From the NCBI RefSeq assembly GCF_000719515.1, contig NZ_JOGR01000001.1, forward strand, positions 310,001 through 374,000: DNA of 64,000 bases. The letters run 5' to 3'. Both the position numbers and the translations under genes were made by a program. A model generated the notes under the pieces. The model was not told where the DNA came from, did not search any database, and was given only the letters and a program-made list of their open reading frames with translations. This document shows, piece by piece, positions 7,266-15,212 of this stretch. The DNA is from Glycomyces sp. NRRL B-16210. GTDB lineage: Bacteria > Actinomycetota > Actinomycetes > Mycobacteriales > Micromonosporaceae. Each line of letters begins with the position of its first letter. Position 1 is the first letter of the stretch.

Positions 7266-8819
7266 TCAGACTTCGAGCGACCAGGTGTTGAGCGTGCCGG
7301 TGTCGCCGGCGTAGTTGTCGACCACGCGGAGCGTCCAGGCGCCCGCCTTGGTCTCGCTCGACAGGTTCACCGTGTAGGTCGCGATGACGTTGTCGGCCGC
7401 GTCGGCCCCGGAGGACTTGACCTGGTAGCTGCTGCCGTCAGGGGCGATCAGGTAGATCGCGAGGTCCCCGCGGTAGGTGTGGCTGATGTTCACCGACACC
7501 TTCGAGGCGTTGCTCGCCGCGCCCTCGCAGTCGAGGGTGATGGTGGACTCGACCGTGGCGCGGTCGGCGATGAACTGCGCGGTGCCGTTCGACCCGGCGC
7601 AGTCGGCCGGTTCGCCGGGAGTGCCGCCGCCGTCCTCGGTGCCGGTGTACAGCAGCAGGTTCGGGCTGCCCTGGACGTCGGAGAGGCGGCCCTCGCCGGC
7701 GTTGCCGATGACCCAGGCCTTGACCTCGGCGGTGGTCGCGCCGGGGTTGAGGCTCAGGTAGACGGCGACGGCTCCCGCGACGTGCGGGGAGGCCATCGAG
7801 GTGCCCGAGATCGTGTTGGTCGCGGTCGGGCTTGTGTGCCAGGCGGAGGTGATGCCCACGCCGGGCGCGAACACGTCCACGCAGCTGCCGTAGTTGGAGA
7901 AGTAGGCGCGGGTGTCGGTGTTGTCGCTGGCGCCCACCGTGATCGCCTCGCCGGAGGAGGCGGGCGACTTGATGCACGCGTCGGTGTCCTCGTTGCCGGC
8001 GGCGACCGCGAAGGTCACGCCCGAGAGGACGGCGTTGTCGACGGCGCTGTTGACCGCGGCGGAGTAGTCCCCGCCGAGGCTCATGTTGGCGACCGACGGT
8101 CCGGAGGCGTTGGCGGCCACCCAGTCGATGCCGGCGATGACGCCCGCGTAGGTGCCCGAGCCGGAGCAGTCCAGCACGCGCACGCCGACGAGCGTGACCT
8201 GCTTGGCCAGGCCGTAGGTGGTGCCGCCGACGGTGCCGGCGACGTGGGTGCCGTGCCCGTTGCAGTCGGTGGGGTCGGAGTCGCCGTCGACGAAGTCGTA
8301 GCCGGCGCCGACGCGGCCGGTGAACTCGCTGTGCGAGGCCAGGATGCCGGTGTCCACGATGTACGCGGTCACGCCGGAGCCGTCGCCGAGGTACTCGTAG
8401 TTCCCGTCGAGCGGGAGGTCGAGCTGGTCGACCCGGTCGAGGCCCCAGGTGGCCCCGGTCTGCACGTCGTCGACGGTGACGATCTGGTTCTGCTCGACGA
8501 AGGCGACCGCGTCGTCGGCGGCGAGTCGGGCCGCCTCGTTCGCGGAGAGCTCGGCGAGGTGGCCGTTCAGGGTGTCGAAGCTTTCGACGACTTCGCCGCC
8601 GTACTGCTCGGTCACGTTCTCTGCTGCGGCCGTGGACAGGTCGTCGGCCATGACGACCAGATAGGACCCGGGGATCGCGGTGGCGGAGTCGGCGCCGAGG
8701 ACTTGGCCGAGCGGTTCGGCCTGGGCGGCGATGCCGCCCAAGGTGATTGCGCCGACGGTCGCGACGCCTGCCAGCGTGGCGACCGCGAGTCGGCGGGTCG
8801 TATGGTGCGAGACGGTCAT
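7266..8819 (-). CDS. Secreted subtilisin-like protease with P-domain
   Basis: 517 residues from the ATG at 8819 (GGGAG 10 nt upstream), which opens a Sec signal peptide. A propeptide I9-type domain (GSYLVVMADD...AFVEQNQ) is followed by an S8 catalytic domain with Asp in YIVDTGILAS, His in CNGHGTHVAG and Ser in GTSMASPHVAG. The last ~100 residues (ITLDCEG...DLAIYLIAPDG...WTLRVVDNY...WSLEV) look like a proprotein-convertase P-domain, a beta-sandwich common at the C-terminus of secreted actinobacterial proteases. Catalytic domains of the two proteases are clearly paralogous, so a tandem duplication with loss or gain of the P-domain is likely. Confidence 0.94.
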   Translation of the reverse strand: MTVSHHTTRRLAVATLAGVATVGAITLGGIAAQAEPLGQVLGADSATAIPGSYLVVMADDLSTAAAENVTEQYGGEVVESFDTLNGHLAELSANEAARLAADDAVAFVEQNQIVTVDDVQTGATWGLDRVDQLDLPLDGNYEYLGDGSGVTAYIVDTGILASHSEFTGRVGAGYDFVDGDSDPTDCNGHGTHVAGTVGGTTYGLAKQVTLVGVRVLDCSGSGTYAGVIAGIDWVAANASGPSVANMSLGGDYSAAVNSAVDNAVLSGVTFAVAAGNEDTDACIKSPASSGEAITVGASDNTDTRAYFSNYGSCVDVFAPGVGITSAWHTSPTATNTISGTSMASPHVAGAVAVYLSLNPGATTAEVKAWVIGNAGEGRLSDVQGSPNLLLYTGTEDGGGTPGEPADCAGSNGTAQFIADRATVESTITLDCEGAASNASKVSVNISHTYRGDLAIYLIAPDGSSYQVKSSGADAADNVIATYTVNLSSETKAGAWTLRVVDNYAGDTGTLNTWSLEV

Positions 8820-8956
8820 AAGGGGGGTACTCCCTCTCGGTTCAGTCTGCCCGGTGCGCAATGCGATGAATAGGGCGCACCGGCGTTGCGGGCACGGTTC
8901 GGTGGAACCGGGCCCTTTCGGGCTTTCAAACCGAGGTTAGGGAAATCACATCGAAT

Positions 8957-8993
8957 TGTGAAGACCCTGGAAGATGCCCATAAATCAGTGAAT
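8957..8993 (-). promoter_or_regulatory. 37-nt element shared with the first protease
   Basis: Counterpart of 6864-6900 (26 of 37 positions equal, no gaps, ATCAGTGAAT identical at 8984-8993). It lies 138-174 bp upstream of the ATG at 8819, in an AT-richer stretch. Confidence 0.5.
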
Positions 8994-9004
8994 TAAGCTT
9001 CGGT

Positions 9005-9039
9005 TACCGATCGGTATGGGAGCGTTCGATACCGGTATC
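9005..9039. promoter_or_regulatory. Two 12-bp palindromes, possible operator pair
   Basis: TACCGATCGGTA (9005-9016) and GATACCGGTATC (9028-9039) are both perfect palindromes built on TACCG/CGGTA half-sites, with centres 23 bp apart (about two helical turns). They lie upstream of the second protease and downstream of the ABC-F gene. The remainder of 8820-9135 shows no gene. Confidence 0.5.
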
Positions 9040-9135
9040 ATATTCAGCCCGGTCATCGGGCCGCGCAACCGAACGAGACCGCACGCCGAATCCCGCCGAC
9101 GACGAGAAACCAAGGGACGCAAGCGAAACCGACGC

Positions 9136-10956
9136 TCAGTCGGCCAGCTCCATCCAGCGCTCCTCGATCTCGTCGCGCTCGGTCTCCAAAGCGGACAAAC
9201 GGTCCTGAAGTTCGGAGAGTTTTCCAGGATCGGTCGCGAACTCGGCCATCTCGCCGTGCACGCCGGCGATCCGCTCCTCGACCTTCTCCAAGCGCCGCTC
9301 CAGCTTCGACAGCTCCTTCTGCGTCGCCCGGTCCACCGCCGCGGCCGACTTCACCGGCGCCGCACCCGAGGACTTCGCCTGCACCGCAACGGGCTTCTCC
9401 GAAGCCGCCCGCCGCTCCAGGTACTCCTCGACCCCGCGCGGCAGCATCCGCAGACTCCGGTCGCCCAGCAGCGCCCACGTCTCGTCGGCGACCCGCTCGG
9501 TGAAGTACCGGTCGTGGCTGACGACCACCATCGTCCCCGCCCAGTCGTCGAGCAGGTCCTCCAACTGCGTCAGCGTCTCGATGTCGAGGTCGTTCGTCGG
9601 CTCGTCGAGGAACAGCACGTTCGGCTCGGCCATGAGCAGCCGCGCGAGCTGGAGCCGCCGCCGCTGGCCGCCGGAGAGGTCGCGCACGAACGTGCGCTGG
9701 CGCCCGCCGACGAACCCGAGCCGCTCGGCGAGCTGCCCGGCCGTCATCTCCTTCTTGCCCAACTGGACCCGCTTGGCCACCATCTCGATCGCCTCGAGCA
9801 CCCGCCAGGACGCGTCGAGGTCCTCCATGTGCTGGGTCAGCCACGCCAGCTTCACCGTGCGGCCCACCTTGATCCGCCCGGCCGCCGGCTGCTTCTCGTC
9901 GATCGCCTCCGCGAGCGTGCGCAGCAGCGAGGTCTTCCCCGCGCCGTTCACGCCGAGCAACCCGATCCGCTTGCCCGGACCCAGGATCCAGTCCAGATGC
10001 TCCAAAAGGGTCTGATCCCCGGCCTTGACCGTCACGTCCCGCGCCTCGAACACGGTCTTGCCCAGCCGCCCGGTCGCGAAGCTCACCAGCTCGGCGGTGT
10101 CGCGCGGCGGCGGCTCGTTCGCGATGAGCTCGTTGGCCGCGTCCACCCGGAACTTCGCCTTCGAAGTGCGCGCCTTGGGGCCGCGGCGCAGCCACGCCAG
10201 CTCCTTGCGCATGAGGTTCTGGCGCTTCTCCTCGGCCACGTTCGCCTGCCGCTCGCGCTCGGCGCGCGCGAGCACATAAGCCGAATAGCCGCCCTCGTAC
10301 TCGAACACGTTGCCGCGCTGGACGTCCCACACGTTGCTGCAAATCTCGTCCAAGAACCACCGGTCGTGGGTGACGACCACGATCGCCGAACGCGTTGCGT
10401 TCAGATGCGAGGCGAGCCAGGCGATCCCCTCGATGTCGAGGTGGTTGGTCGGCTCGTCCAGGAGCAGCAGGTCGGCCGGCTCGGCCCCGGCGGGCAGGCG
10501 CCCGTCGACCGAACCGGTGAGCACCCGGGCGAGGTCGACGCGGCGGCGCTCGCCGCCGGAGAGCACGCCGATGCGCGAATCGAGGCCCTCGGGCAGCGCC
10601 GGGGCGTCGAGGCCGCCGAAGAGCCCGGTGAGGATCTCGCGGACCCGCGCAGAGGAGGCCCACTCGTGCGCCTCGGCGTCGCCGAAGAGGGCCTCGTGGA
10701 CCGAGCGGGCGTCGTCGAGGGCGTCGGTCTGGCCGAGCACGGCGAGGCGCGTGCCGCCGGTGTGGACGACGCGGCCGGAGTCGGGCTCGTCCGCGCGCGC
10801 GATGAGCCGCAGCAGCGTGGACTTCCCGTCGCCGTTGCGGCCGACGACGCCGACGCGCTGGCCGGCGGCGATGCCGAGGGAGACCGAGTCGAGGATGACC
10901 TGGTCGGGGTAGGCCTTCGAGACGGTTTCGAGGTTGACGAGATTGGGCGCTGACAC
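9136..10956 (-). CDS. ABC-F family ATPase, Uup-like
   Basis: 606 residues from the GTG at 10956. Two ABC domains in one chain with no membrane segments: Walker A GRNGDGKST and GVNGAGKTS; signature LSGGERRRVDLARVL and LSGGQRRRLQLARLL; Walker B ends LLLDEPTNHLD and LFLDEPTNDLD. A charged linker joins them. The C-terminal ~80 residues form a predicted coiled coil (ELSKLERRLEKVEERIAG...LSALETERDEIEE), as in Uup and related ABC-F proteins, which act on ribosomes. The first-domain Walker A has GDGKST rather than GAGKST, a tolerated change. The upstream ribosome site is weak. Housekeeping translation factor or antibiotic-resistance ABC-F cannot be distinguished here; the C-terminal extension favours Uup-like. 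Confidence 0.92.
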   Translation of the reverse strand: MSAPNLVNLETVSKAYPDQVILDSVSLGIAAGQRVGVVGRNGDGKSTLLRLIARADEPDSGRVVHTGGTRLAVLGQTDALDDARSVHEALFGDAEAHEWASSARVREILTGLFGGLDAPALPEGLDSRIGVLSGGERRRVDLARVLTGSVDGRLPAGAEPADLLLLDEPTNHLDIEGIAWLASHLNATRSAIVVVTHDRWFLDEICSNVWDVQRGNVFEYEGGYSAYVLARAERERQANVAEEKRQNLMRKELAWLRRGPKARTSKAKFRVDAANELIANEPPPRDTAELVSFATGRLGKTVFEARDVTVKAGDQTLLEHLDWILGPGKRIGLLGVNGAGKTSLLRTLAEAIDEKQPAAGRIKVGRTVKLAWLTQHMEDLDASWRVLEAIEMVAKRVQLGKKEMTAGQLAERLGFVGGRQRTFVRDLSGGQRRRLQLARLLMAEPNVLFLDEPTNDLDIETLTQLEDLLDDWAGTMVVVSHDRYFTERVADETWALLGDRSLRMLPRGVEEYLERRAASEKPVAVQAKSSGAAPVKSAAAVDRATQKELSKLERRLEKVEERIAGVHGEMAEFATDPGKLSELQDRLSALETERDEIEERWMELAD

Positions 10957-11050
10957 GAGGCACAACACTACCCGGGGAGCCCAGGCGCCGGTCAGGACGT
11001 GGCCCGGCCGGTGGCGGGGCCGATTCGGCGTGACGGTCGGCACCGGTTCG

Positions 11051-11056
11051 TATGCT
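11051..11056 (+). promoter_or_regulatory. -10 box (TATGCT) for a leaderless mRNA
   Basis: TATGCT lies exactly 6 nt before the ATG at 11063. A -35-like GTGACG (11030-11035) lies 15 nt further upstream. No ribosome binding site is present. Confidence 0.55.
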
Positions 11057-11062
11057 CTGGTG

Positions 11063-11353
11063 ATGGAGCTGGAGTTCAGCGGGGCGATCTGGTACTGGCG
11101 CGGGCCCGCGCCCTGGTATTTCGTGACCGTGCCCGAATCCGAGTGCCGCGAGCTCGCGGCCGCTTCCGAAGTGGTCAGCTACGGCTGGGGGATGGTCCCG
11201 GTGACCGCCCGGATCGGGTCGGTGTCCTGGGAGACCTCCCTGTGGCCCAAGGACGGCGCCTACATCGTGCCGCTCAAGGCGGACGTGCGCCGCAGGGCCG
11301 GAGTCGACGACGGCGACACGGTGACCGTGCGCCTCTCGGTGGACGGCGTATGA
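11063..11353 (+). CDS. DUF1905 domain protein
   Basis: 96 residues. The sequence LEFSGAIWYWRGPAPWYFVTVPESE near the start, SWETSLWPKDGAYIVPLKADVR in the middle and GDTVTVRLSV at the end match the beta-barrel DUF1905 family, a small cytoplasmic domain of unknown function often found alone or fused to a YdeI-like domain. The start is the ATG at 11063, which follows a TATGCT box by 6 nt; an in-frame GTG at 11060 is the only close alternative. It is divergent from the ABC-F gene and convergent with leuA. Confidence 0.8.
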   Translation: MELEFSGAIWYWRGPAPWYFVTVPESECRELAAASEVVSYGWGMVPVTARIGSVSWETSLWPKDGAYIVPLKADVRRRAGVDDGDTVTVRLSVDGV

Positions 11354-11395
11354 ACCGCTCGGGCCGGAACGCGGATGCGTCCCGGCCCGAGCGGT
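11354..11395. terminator. Bidirectional hairpin after the DUF1905 gene
   Basis: A 14-bp perfect stem, ACCGCTCGGGCCGG (11354-11367) and CCGGCCCGAGCGGT (11382-11395), begins directly after the stop codon. A second, bulged hairpin (about 11507-11540) lies closer to the leuA stop and may serve that gene. Confidence 0.7.
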
Positions 11396-11600
11396 GGTCG
11401 TATTCCTTCGCCCGCGCGGCGTTCTGCCGCGTGCGGGCCGGAGAACGCGCCGCTCGTGGCGGCGGTTCGGCGCGGTCGCCTCGTGGGCCGACCATCGCGC
11501 ATCGGTTCGATCGGACCGCCTTGTGGACGGTCCGGATCGCAGGTCTCCGATCGATTCGGCGCGGCCGCAACGGGCTTCGCCGGTGGCGCTCCCGGCGGCC

Positions 11601-13304
11601 CTAGGCCCGGTTGTAGGCGCTCGCCACGGCCCGCATCGTCGCGAGGACGATGTTCGGGTGGACGCCCGCGCCCCACACGGTCTTCCCGTCGATCACGCAC
11701 TCCACATAGGACGCCGCCTGGGCGTGCTGCCCGGCCGACAGCGCGTGCTCGGCGTAGTCGAGGACCTCGACGTGGACGCCCACGGACGTCAGCGCGTCCG
11801 TGAACGCCGACAGCGGGCCGTTCCCCGCCCCGGAGATCTTGTGCTCGACGCCGTCGAGCACGATCTGCGCGTCCAGCGTCAGCTGCTCGTCGGCGTAGGC
11901 GGTGTTGTGGTTCTCCACGACCAGGCGCGTGGTCGGCTGGTACTCGGGGTGGTACTCGCGGCGGAACAGCTCGTGGATCTCGGCGGTCGAGACCTCCTTG
12001 CCGGAGGCGTCGGTGTGCCGCTGGATCGCCTGGCTGAACTCGATCTGCATGCGCCGCGGCAGGTCGAAGCCGTACTCGCTCTGCATGACGTAGGCGACCC
12101 CGCCCTTGCCGGACTGCGAGTTGACGCGGATGACCGCCTCGTAGGTGCGGCCCACGTCCTTCGGGTCGATCGGCAGGTACGGCACGCCCCAGGTGAACTC
12201 GTCGACCGGGACGCCCGCGGCCGCGGCGTCGGCCTCCAGGTGCGCGAAGCCCTTCTTGATCGCGTCCTGGTGCGAGCCGGAGAACGCGGTGTACACCAGG
12301 TCCCCGGCGTACGGGTGCCGCTCGGGCACCGGCAGCTGGTTGCAGTACTCGACCGCGCGCTTGATCTCGTCGATGTTCGAGAAGTCGATCCGCGGGTCCA
12401 CGCCCTGGCTGAACAGGTTCATGCCCAGCGTCACCAGGCACACGTTGCCGGTGCGCTCGCCGTTGCCGAACAGGCAGCCCTCGACGCGGTCGGCCCCGGC
12501 CTGCACGGCCAGCTCGGCCGCCGCGACGCCGGTGCCGCGGTCGTTGTGCGGGTGCACCGACAGGATCAGCGACTCGCGGTTCGGCAGGTTGCGGTGCATC
12601 CACTCGATCGAGTCGGCGTACACGTTCGGCGTGGCCATCTCCACCGTCGCCGGCAGGTTCACGATCAGCGGCCACTCAGGGGTCGGCTGGATGACCTCGG
12701 CGACCTTCGCGCACACCTCGACGGCGTACTCCAGCTCGGTGCCGGTGTAGGACTCGGGGGAGTACTCGTAGCGGATCGCCGTGTCGGGGGTGTGCATCTC
12801 GGCGTACTTCAGGCACAGCCGCGCGCCCTGCGTGGCGATGTCGGTGATGCCGTCCTTGTCCAGGCCGAACACCACGCGCCGCTGGAGCGTCGAGGTCGAG
12901 TTGTAGAAGTGCACGATCGCCTGCTTCGCGCCGCGCAGGCTCTCGAAGGTCCGCTCGATCAGGTGCTCGCGGCACTGCGTCAGGACCTGGATCGTGACGT
13001 CCTCGGGGATGAGGTCCTGCTCGATCAGCAGGCGCACGAAGTCGAAGTCGGTCTGGCTCGCCGAGGGGAACCCGACCTCGATCTCCTTGTACCCCATGTC
13101 GACCAGCAGTTGGAACATCTTCTTCTTGCGGTCGGGGGTCATCGGGTCGATGAGGGCCTGGTTGCCGTCGCGCAGGTCCACCGCGCACCAGACGGGGGCC
13201 GTGGCGGTCACCTTGTCGGGCCAGCTGCGGTCGGGCAGCGAGACGGTGAACTGCGAATGGTACGGCTGGTAGCGCTGAACGCGGTCTGCGAAGGACGAAG
13301 TCAC
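11601..13304 (-). CDS. leuA: 2-isopropylmalate synthase
   Basis: 567 residues, the long actinobacterial/fungal type. It condenses 2-oxoisovalerate with acetyl-CoA in the first committed step of leucine synthesis. The catalytic TIM barrel shows DLRDGNQALIDPM (metal-binding Asp), HPHNDRGTG (metal-binding His pair) and CLFGNGERTGN. The C-terminal ~140 residues form the regulatory domain that binds leucine in this family (DAQIVLDGVEHKISGAGNGPLSAF region). The GTG start has AGGAG 6 nt upstream. A leader peptide with a Leu pair and a stem-loop precede it, so leucine-dependent attenuation is likely. Confidence 0.97.
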   Translation of the reverse strand: MTSSFADRVQRYQPYHSQFTVSLPDRSWPDKVTATAPVWCAVDLRDGNQALIDPMTPDRKKKMFQLLVDMGYKEIEVGFPSASQTDFDFVRLLIEQDLIPEDVTIQVLTQCREHLIERTFESLRGAKQAIVHFYNSTSTLQRRVVFGLDKDGITDIATQGARLCLKYAEMHTPDTAIRYEYSPESYTGTELEYAVEVCAKVAEVIQPTPEWPLIVNLPATVEMATPNVYADSIEWMHRNLPNRESLILSVHPHNDRGTGVAAAELAVQAGADRVEGCLFGNGERTGNVCLVTLGMNLFSQGVDPRIDFSNIDEIKRAVEYCNQLPVPERHPYAGDLVYTAFSGSHQDAIKKGFAHLEADAAAAGVPVDEFTWGVPYLPIDPKDVGRTYEAVIRVNSQSGKGGVAYVMQSEYGFDLPRRMQIEFSQAIQRHTDASGKEVSTAEIHELFRREYHPEYQPTTRLVVENHNTAYADEQLTLDAQIVLDGVEHKISGAGNGPLSAFTDALTSVGVHVEVLDYAEHALSAGQHAQAASYVECVIDGKTVWGAGVHPNIVLATMRAVASAYNRA

Positions 13305-13366
13305 GGATGCTCCTGTGATGTGGATGGTCTAGCAGTCTTTGCCTGAGCCAGCCGGCATGCGAGAAC

Positions 13367-13404
13367 CCGCGGCGAGGGAGCCGACCTAGTTGGCCCCGCC
13401 GCGG
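13367..13404 (-). promoter_or_regulatory. leuA leader stem-loop
   Basis: Arms CCGCGGCG (13367-13374) and CGCCGCGG (13397-13404) form an 8-bp stem. It overlaps the end of the leader peptide, so a ribosome pausing on the Leu codons could prevent or allow its formation. It lies 63 nt upstream of the leuA start. Confidence 0.5.
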
Positions 13405-13430
13405 CACGTAAGGAGCATCGTGAACCGCAT
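13386..13430 (-). CDS. Candidate leuA leader peptide
   Basis: A 14-codon ORF reading M-R-F-T-M-L-L-T-C-R-G-G-A-N, with adjacent CTC and CTT leucine codons, upstream of leuA in the same direction. A TAAGCT box lies 10 nt before its ATG, so the mRNA probably begins only a few bases upstream. Ribosome-mediated control of leuA through Leu-rich leaders has been described in actinobacteria; only two Leu codons occur here, so the assignment is tentative. Its role would be regulatory only. Confidence 0.5.
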   Translation of the reverse strand: MRFTMLLTCRGGAN

Positions 13431-13440
13431 GATGCCCGTG

Positions 13441-13446
13441 AGCTTA
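13441..13446 (-). promoter_or_regulatory. -10 box (TAAGCT) of the leuA leader
   Basis: On the minus strand TAAGCT precedes the leader-peptide ATG by 10 nt. The same hexamer is used upstream of the marR-like gene and the amidohydrolase in this window. Confidence 0.45.
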
Positions 13447-13517
13447 CACCCCGGCCGAGGCCCCGGTCGACGCCGTTGCCCGGATGCCGGGACGCTGTCG
13501 CCGAATGCCGGACGGTC

Positions 13518-14096
13518 CTACGGGCGGATCAGCAGCTCGTCGATCGACAGGCGGCGACGCGGGGTGCGGTCGGGGCCGGCCACCGACTCCGGCAGCGAGG
13601 CCGCGTCGCCCGGGACGCCGATCGCGGCCACGGTCGTCGGCACCAGCGGGCCCTCCAGGTCGAACTCCGCGGCCAGCGCCGCGGCGTCGAACCCGCCCAT
13701 CTGGCGGACGGTGAGCCCTTCGGCGGCGGCCTGGAACGTCAGGTGCGCCATGGCCTGCCCGAGGTCGTAGGCCGCGTGCGAGAGCGGGCCCTTCGCGTTG
13801 GCGTCGGTGCGCACCGCCACCAGCAGCGCCGAGGCGTGGGCGGCCCAGTCGCGGTTGCCGGGGTTGAGGCAGTCGAGGACGCGCTTGAACTCGCCGGTCT
13901 CGCGCCGGGCGAGCAGGAACCGCCACGGCTGGGTGTTCCCGGCGCTCGGCGCCCAGCGGGCGGCCTCGAGGAGGGCGGTGACCTGCTCGTCGGTCAGGTC
14001 GACCTCGGGGGTGAACGCGCGGGTGGAGTGGCGGGAGGCCAGGAGCGGGTGGATCGGGGCCGCCGTCTGGGCGTGGCGGTCGATGGAAGCGGTCAT
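13518..14096 (-). CDS. Nitroreductase-family oxidoreductase
   Basis: 192 residues. SRHSTRAFTPE near the start is the FMN-phosphate binding region of nitroreductases, and ARWAPSAGNTQPWRFLLA is their conserved second block (Ser-x-Asn-x-Gln-Pro-Trp). A typical flavoprotein of ~20-25 kDa that acts as a homodimer with NAD(P)H; the natural substrate is unknown. The ATG at 14096 is preferred because AAGGA lies 7 nt upstream. It stands alone between leuA and a lipoprotein gene, all on the minus strand, with more than 200 nt to leuA. Confidence 0.88.
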   Translation of the reverse strand: MTASIDRHAQTAAPIHPLLASRHSTRAFTPEVDLTDEQVTALLEAARWAPSAGNTQPWRFLLARRETGEFKRVLDCLNPGNRDWAAHASALLVAVRTDANAKGPLSHAAYDLGQAMAHLTFQAAAEGLTVRQMGGFDAAALAAEFDLEGPLVPTTVAAIGVPGDAASLPESVAGPDRTPRRRLSIDELLIRP

Positions 14097-14164
14097 GCGG
14101 AGTCCTTCGATGCAGTGCCGTCGTCGGACGGCGCCTTGCGAACCTGTGAACATATGCCGTGGGC

Positions 14165-14184
14165 GCGGCGCGATCGTGCGCCGC
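14165..14184 (-). terminator. Hairpin between lipoprotein and nitroreductase genes
   Basis: Arms GCGGCGC (14165-14171) and GCGCCGC (14178-14184) with loop GATCGT. It lies 110 nt past the stop of the minus-strand lipoprotein gene, in a region with several overlapping GC-rich inverted repeats, so the exact terminator is uncertain. Confidence 0.35.
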
Positions 14185-14294
14185 GAGCGCGCGTCGTCGC
14201 GCGGCGGCGGCCCCGCGGGCCGTGCGGGCCGCAGGCACCGCCACAGTTCATGGTGCCACGACCGGCCCCGGAAGGACCGCTCGTGTCGCCTTCC

Positions 14295-15083
14295 TTACTC
14301 ACCGGTCCCACCGGTGGGTGAGGCGTCCGCCGAAGCGTCGGGCGTCTCCGACGGCTCCTCGCTCGATCCCGGCGTTGGCGTCGCCGAGGGGTCGACGCTC
14401 GGCGACGGCTTCTCGGGCGCCTTGGCGTCCAAGGGATCGGCGTCGCTCGCCTCGCCCGGCAACTCGACGGTGGCGACCGCCTCGGTCGGCGGCCCGGTCA
14501 GCTCCAGCGTCCCGAAATCGGCCGTGACCGACAGGATCGTCCCGGCCTCGTCGAGGCACCACTCGCCGCCGGGCATCGGCGAGGCGACCACGACCGTGTT
14601 CGACGTGAGCGTGAAGCAGTCGCCCTCCTGCGCGACCGCGAACGGCAGATGCCGGTCGAGCAGCTTCGGCAGCCACTCCACGAACGGCAGCTGCACCCGC
14701 GGGTCGAGGTCCTCGGGGATCTCCCCGGTGATCCCGGCGATCTTGACGCAGCGCCCGGCCGCGCACTGGAAGAACCCGCCGGTCGTCCACGCCACCGTCA
14801 CGTCCACCGTGCCGCCCAGCGCCCAGTCCGGCACGTCCACCCGCCAGGTGCCGTCCTCGGCGGCCCAGACGGTGACCGTGCCGCCCTCCGACCACGCGTA
14901 CTCGGCGGTGAAGGTCGCGTCGAGCGCCTTCGTCACCCGCCCGATCAAGGCCGCCTGCGCGCTGACGCGCTGCGGCGGCGGATCCGGTTCATCGACCACC
15001 GTCGCTGTCCCGCATCCCGAGGCCGCCGCCGCCATGCCGGCGAGCGTGAGCGTCGCCACTGTCTTGCCCAAAGAGAAAGCCAC
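14295..15083 (-). CDS. Lipoprotein of unknown function
   Basis: 262 residues from the GTG at 15083. A hydrophobic signal (KTVATLTLAGMAAAA) ends in the lipobox ASGC, so the mature protein is probably lipid-anchored outside. The central domain (about 40-200) is beta-rich with three Cys in CVKIAG, CFTLTS and CLDEAG contexts, resembling actinobacterial LppX/LprG-like or DUF-type lipoproteins only in general form. The last ~60 residues are a Pro/Ser/Glu-rich, low-complexity tail. A GAGAAT box lies 6 nt before the GTG, so the transcript is probably leaderless. Divergent from lysC. Confidence 0.7.
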   Translation of the reverse strand: MAFSLGKTVATLTLAGMAAAASGCGTATVVDEPDPPPQRVSAQAALIGRVTKALDATFTAEYAWSEGGTVTVWAAEDGTWRVDVPDWALGGTVDVTVAWTTGGFFQCAAGRCVKIAGITGEIPEDLDPRVQLPFVEWLPKLLDRHLPFAVAQEGDCFTLTSNTVVVASPMPGGEWCLDEAGTILSVTADFGTLELTGPPTEAVATVELPGEASDADPLDAKAPEKPSPSVDPSATPTPGSSEEPSETPDASADASPTGGTGE

Positions 15084-15089
15084 GGCCCG

Positions 15090-15095
15090 ATTCTC
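15090..15095 (-). promoter_or_regulatory. -10-like box (GAGAAT) for the lipoprotein gene
   Basis: GAGAAT on the minus strand has the key A at position 2 and T at position 6 and ends 6 nt before the GTG start, matching the leaderless spacing seen elsewhere in the window. Confidence 0.4.
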
Positions 15096-15141
15096 TGTCC
15101 CATCACCCAGAACGACCTGGCGACACACCGGTATGCGCAGT

Positions 15142-15174
15142 TAAGGTGACATGGCCGCCCGCGCACGGGCGGCC
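15142..15174 (+). promoter_or_regulatory. lysC promoter and 5' hairpin
   Basis: TAAGGT (15142-15147) is a likely -10 box. The predicted transcript then starts with a 9-bp hairpin, GGCCGCCCG (15153-15161) and CGGGCGGCC (15166-15174) with loop CGCA, followed by about 38 nt to the lysC GTG. The hairpin may stabilise the mRNA or affect elongation. Confidence 0.45.
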
Positions 15175-15212
15175 CCGTGCACCCGACACATGAACGAGTG
15201 AGGTGGAAGTCC

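Noticed and set aside
8956..8963. TTGTGAA half-site like a Rex box upstream of a protease
   Set aside because: The second half, TTCACAA, is absent at the proper spacing.
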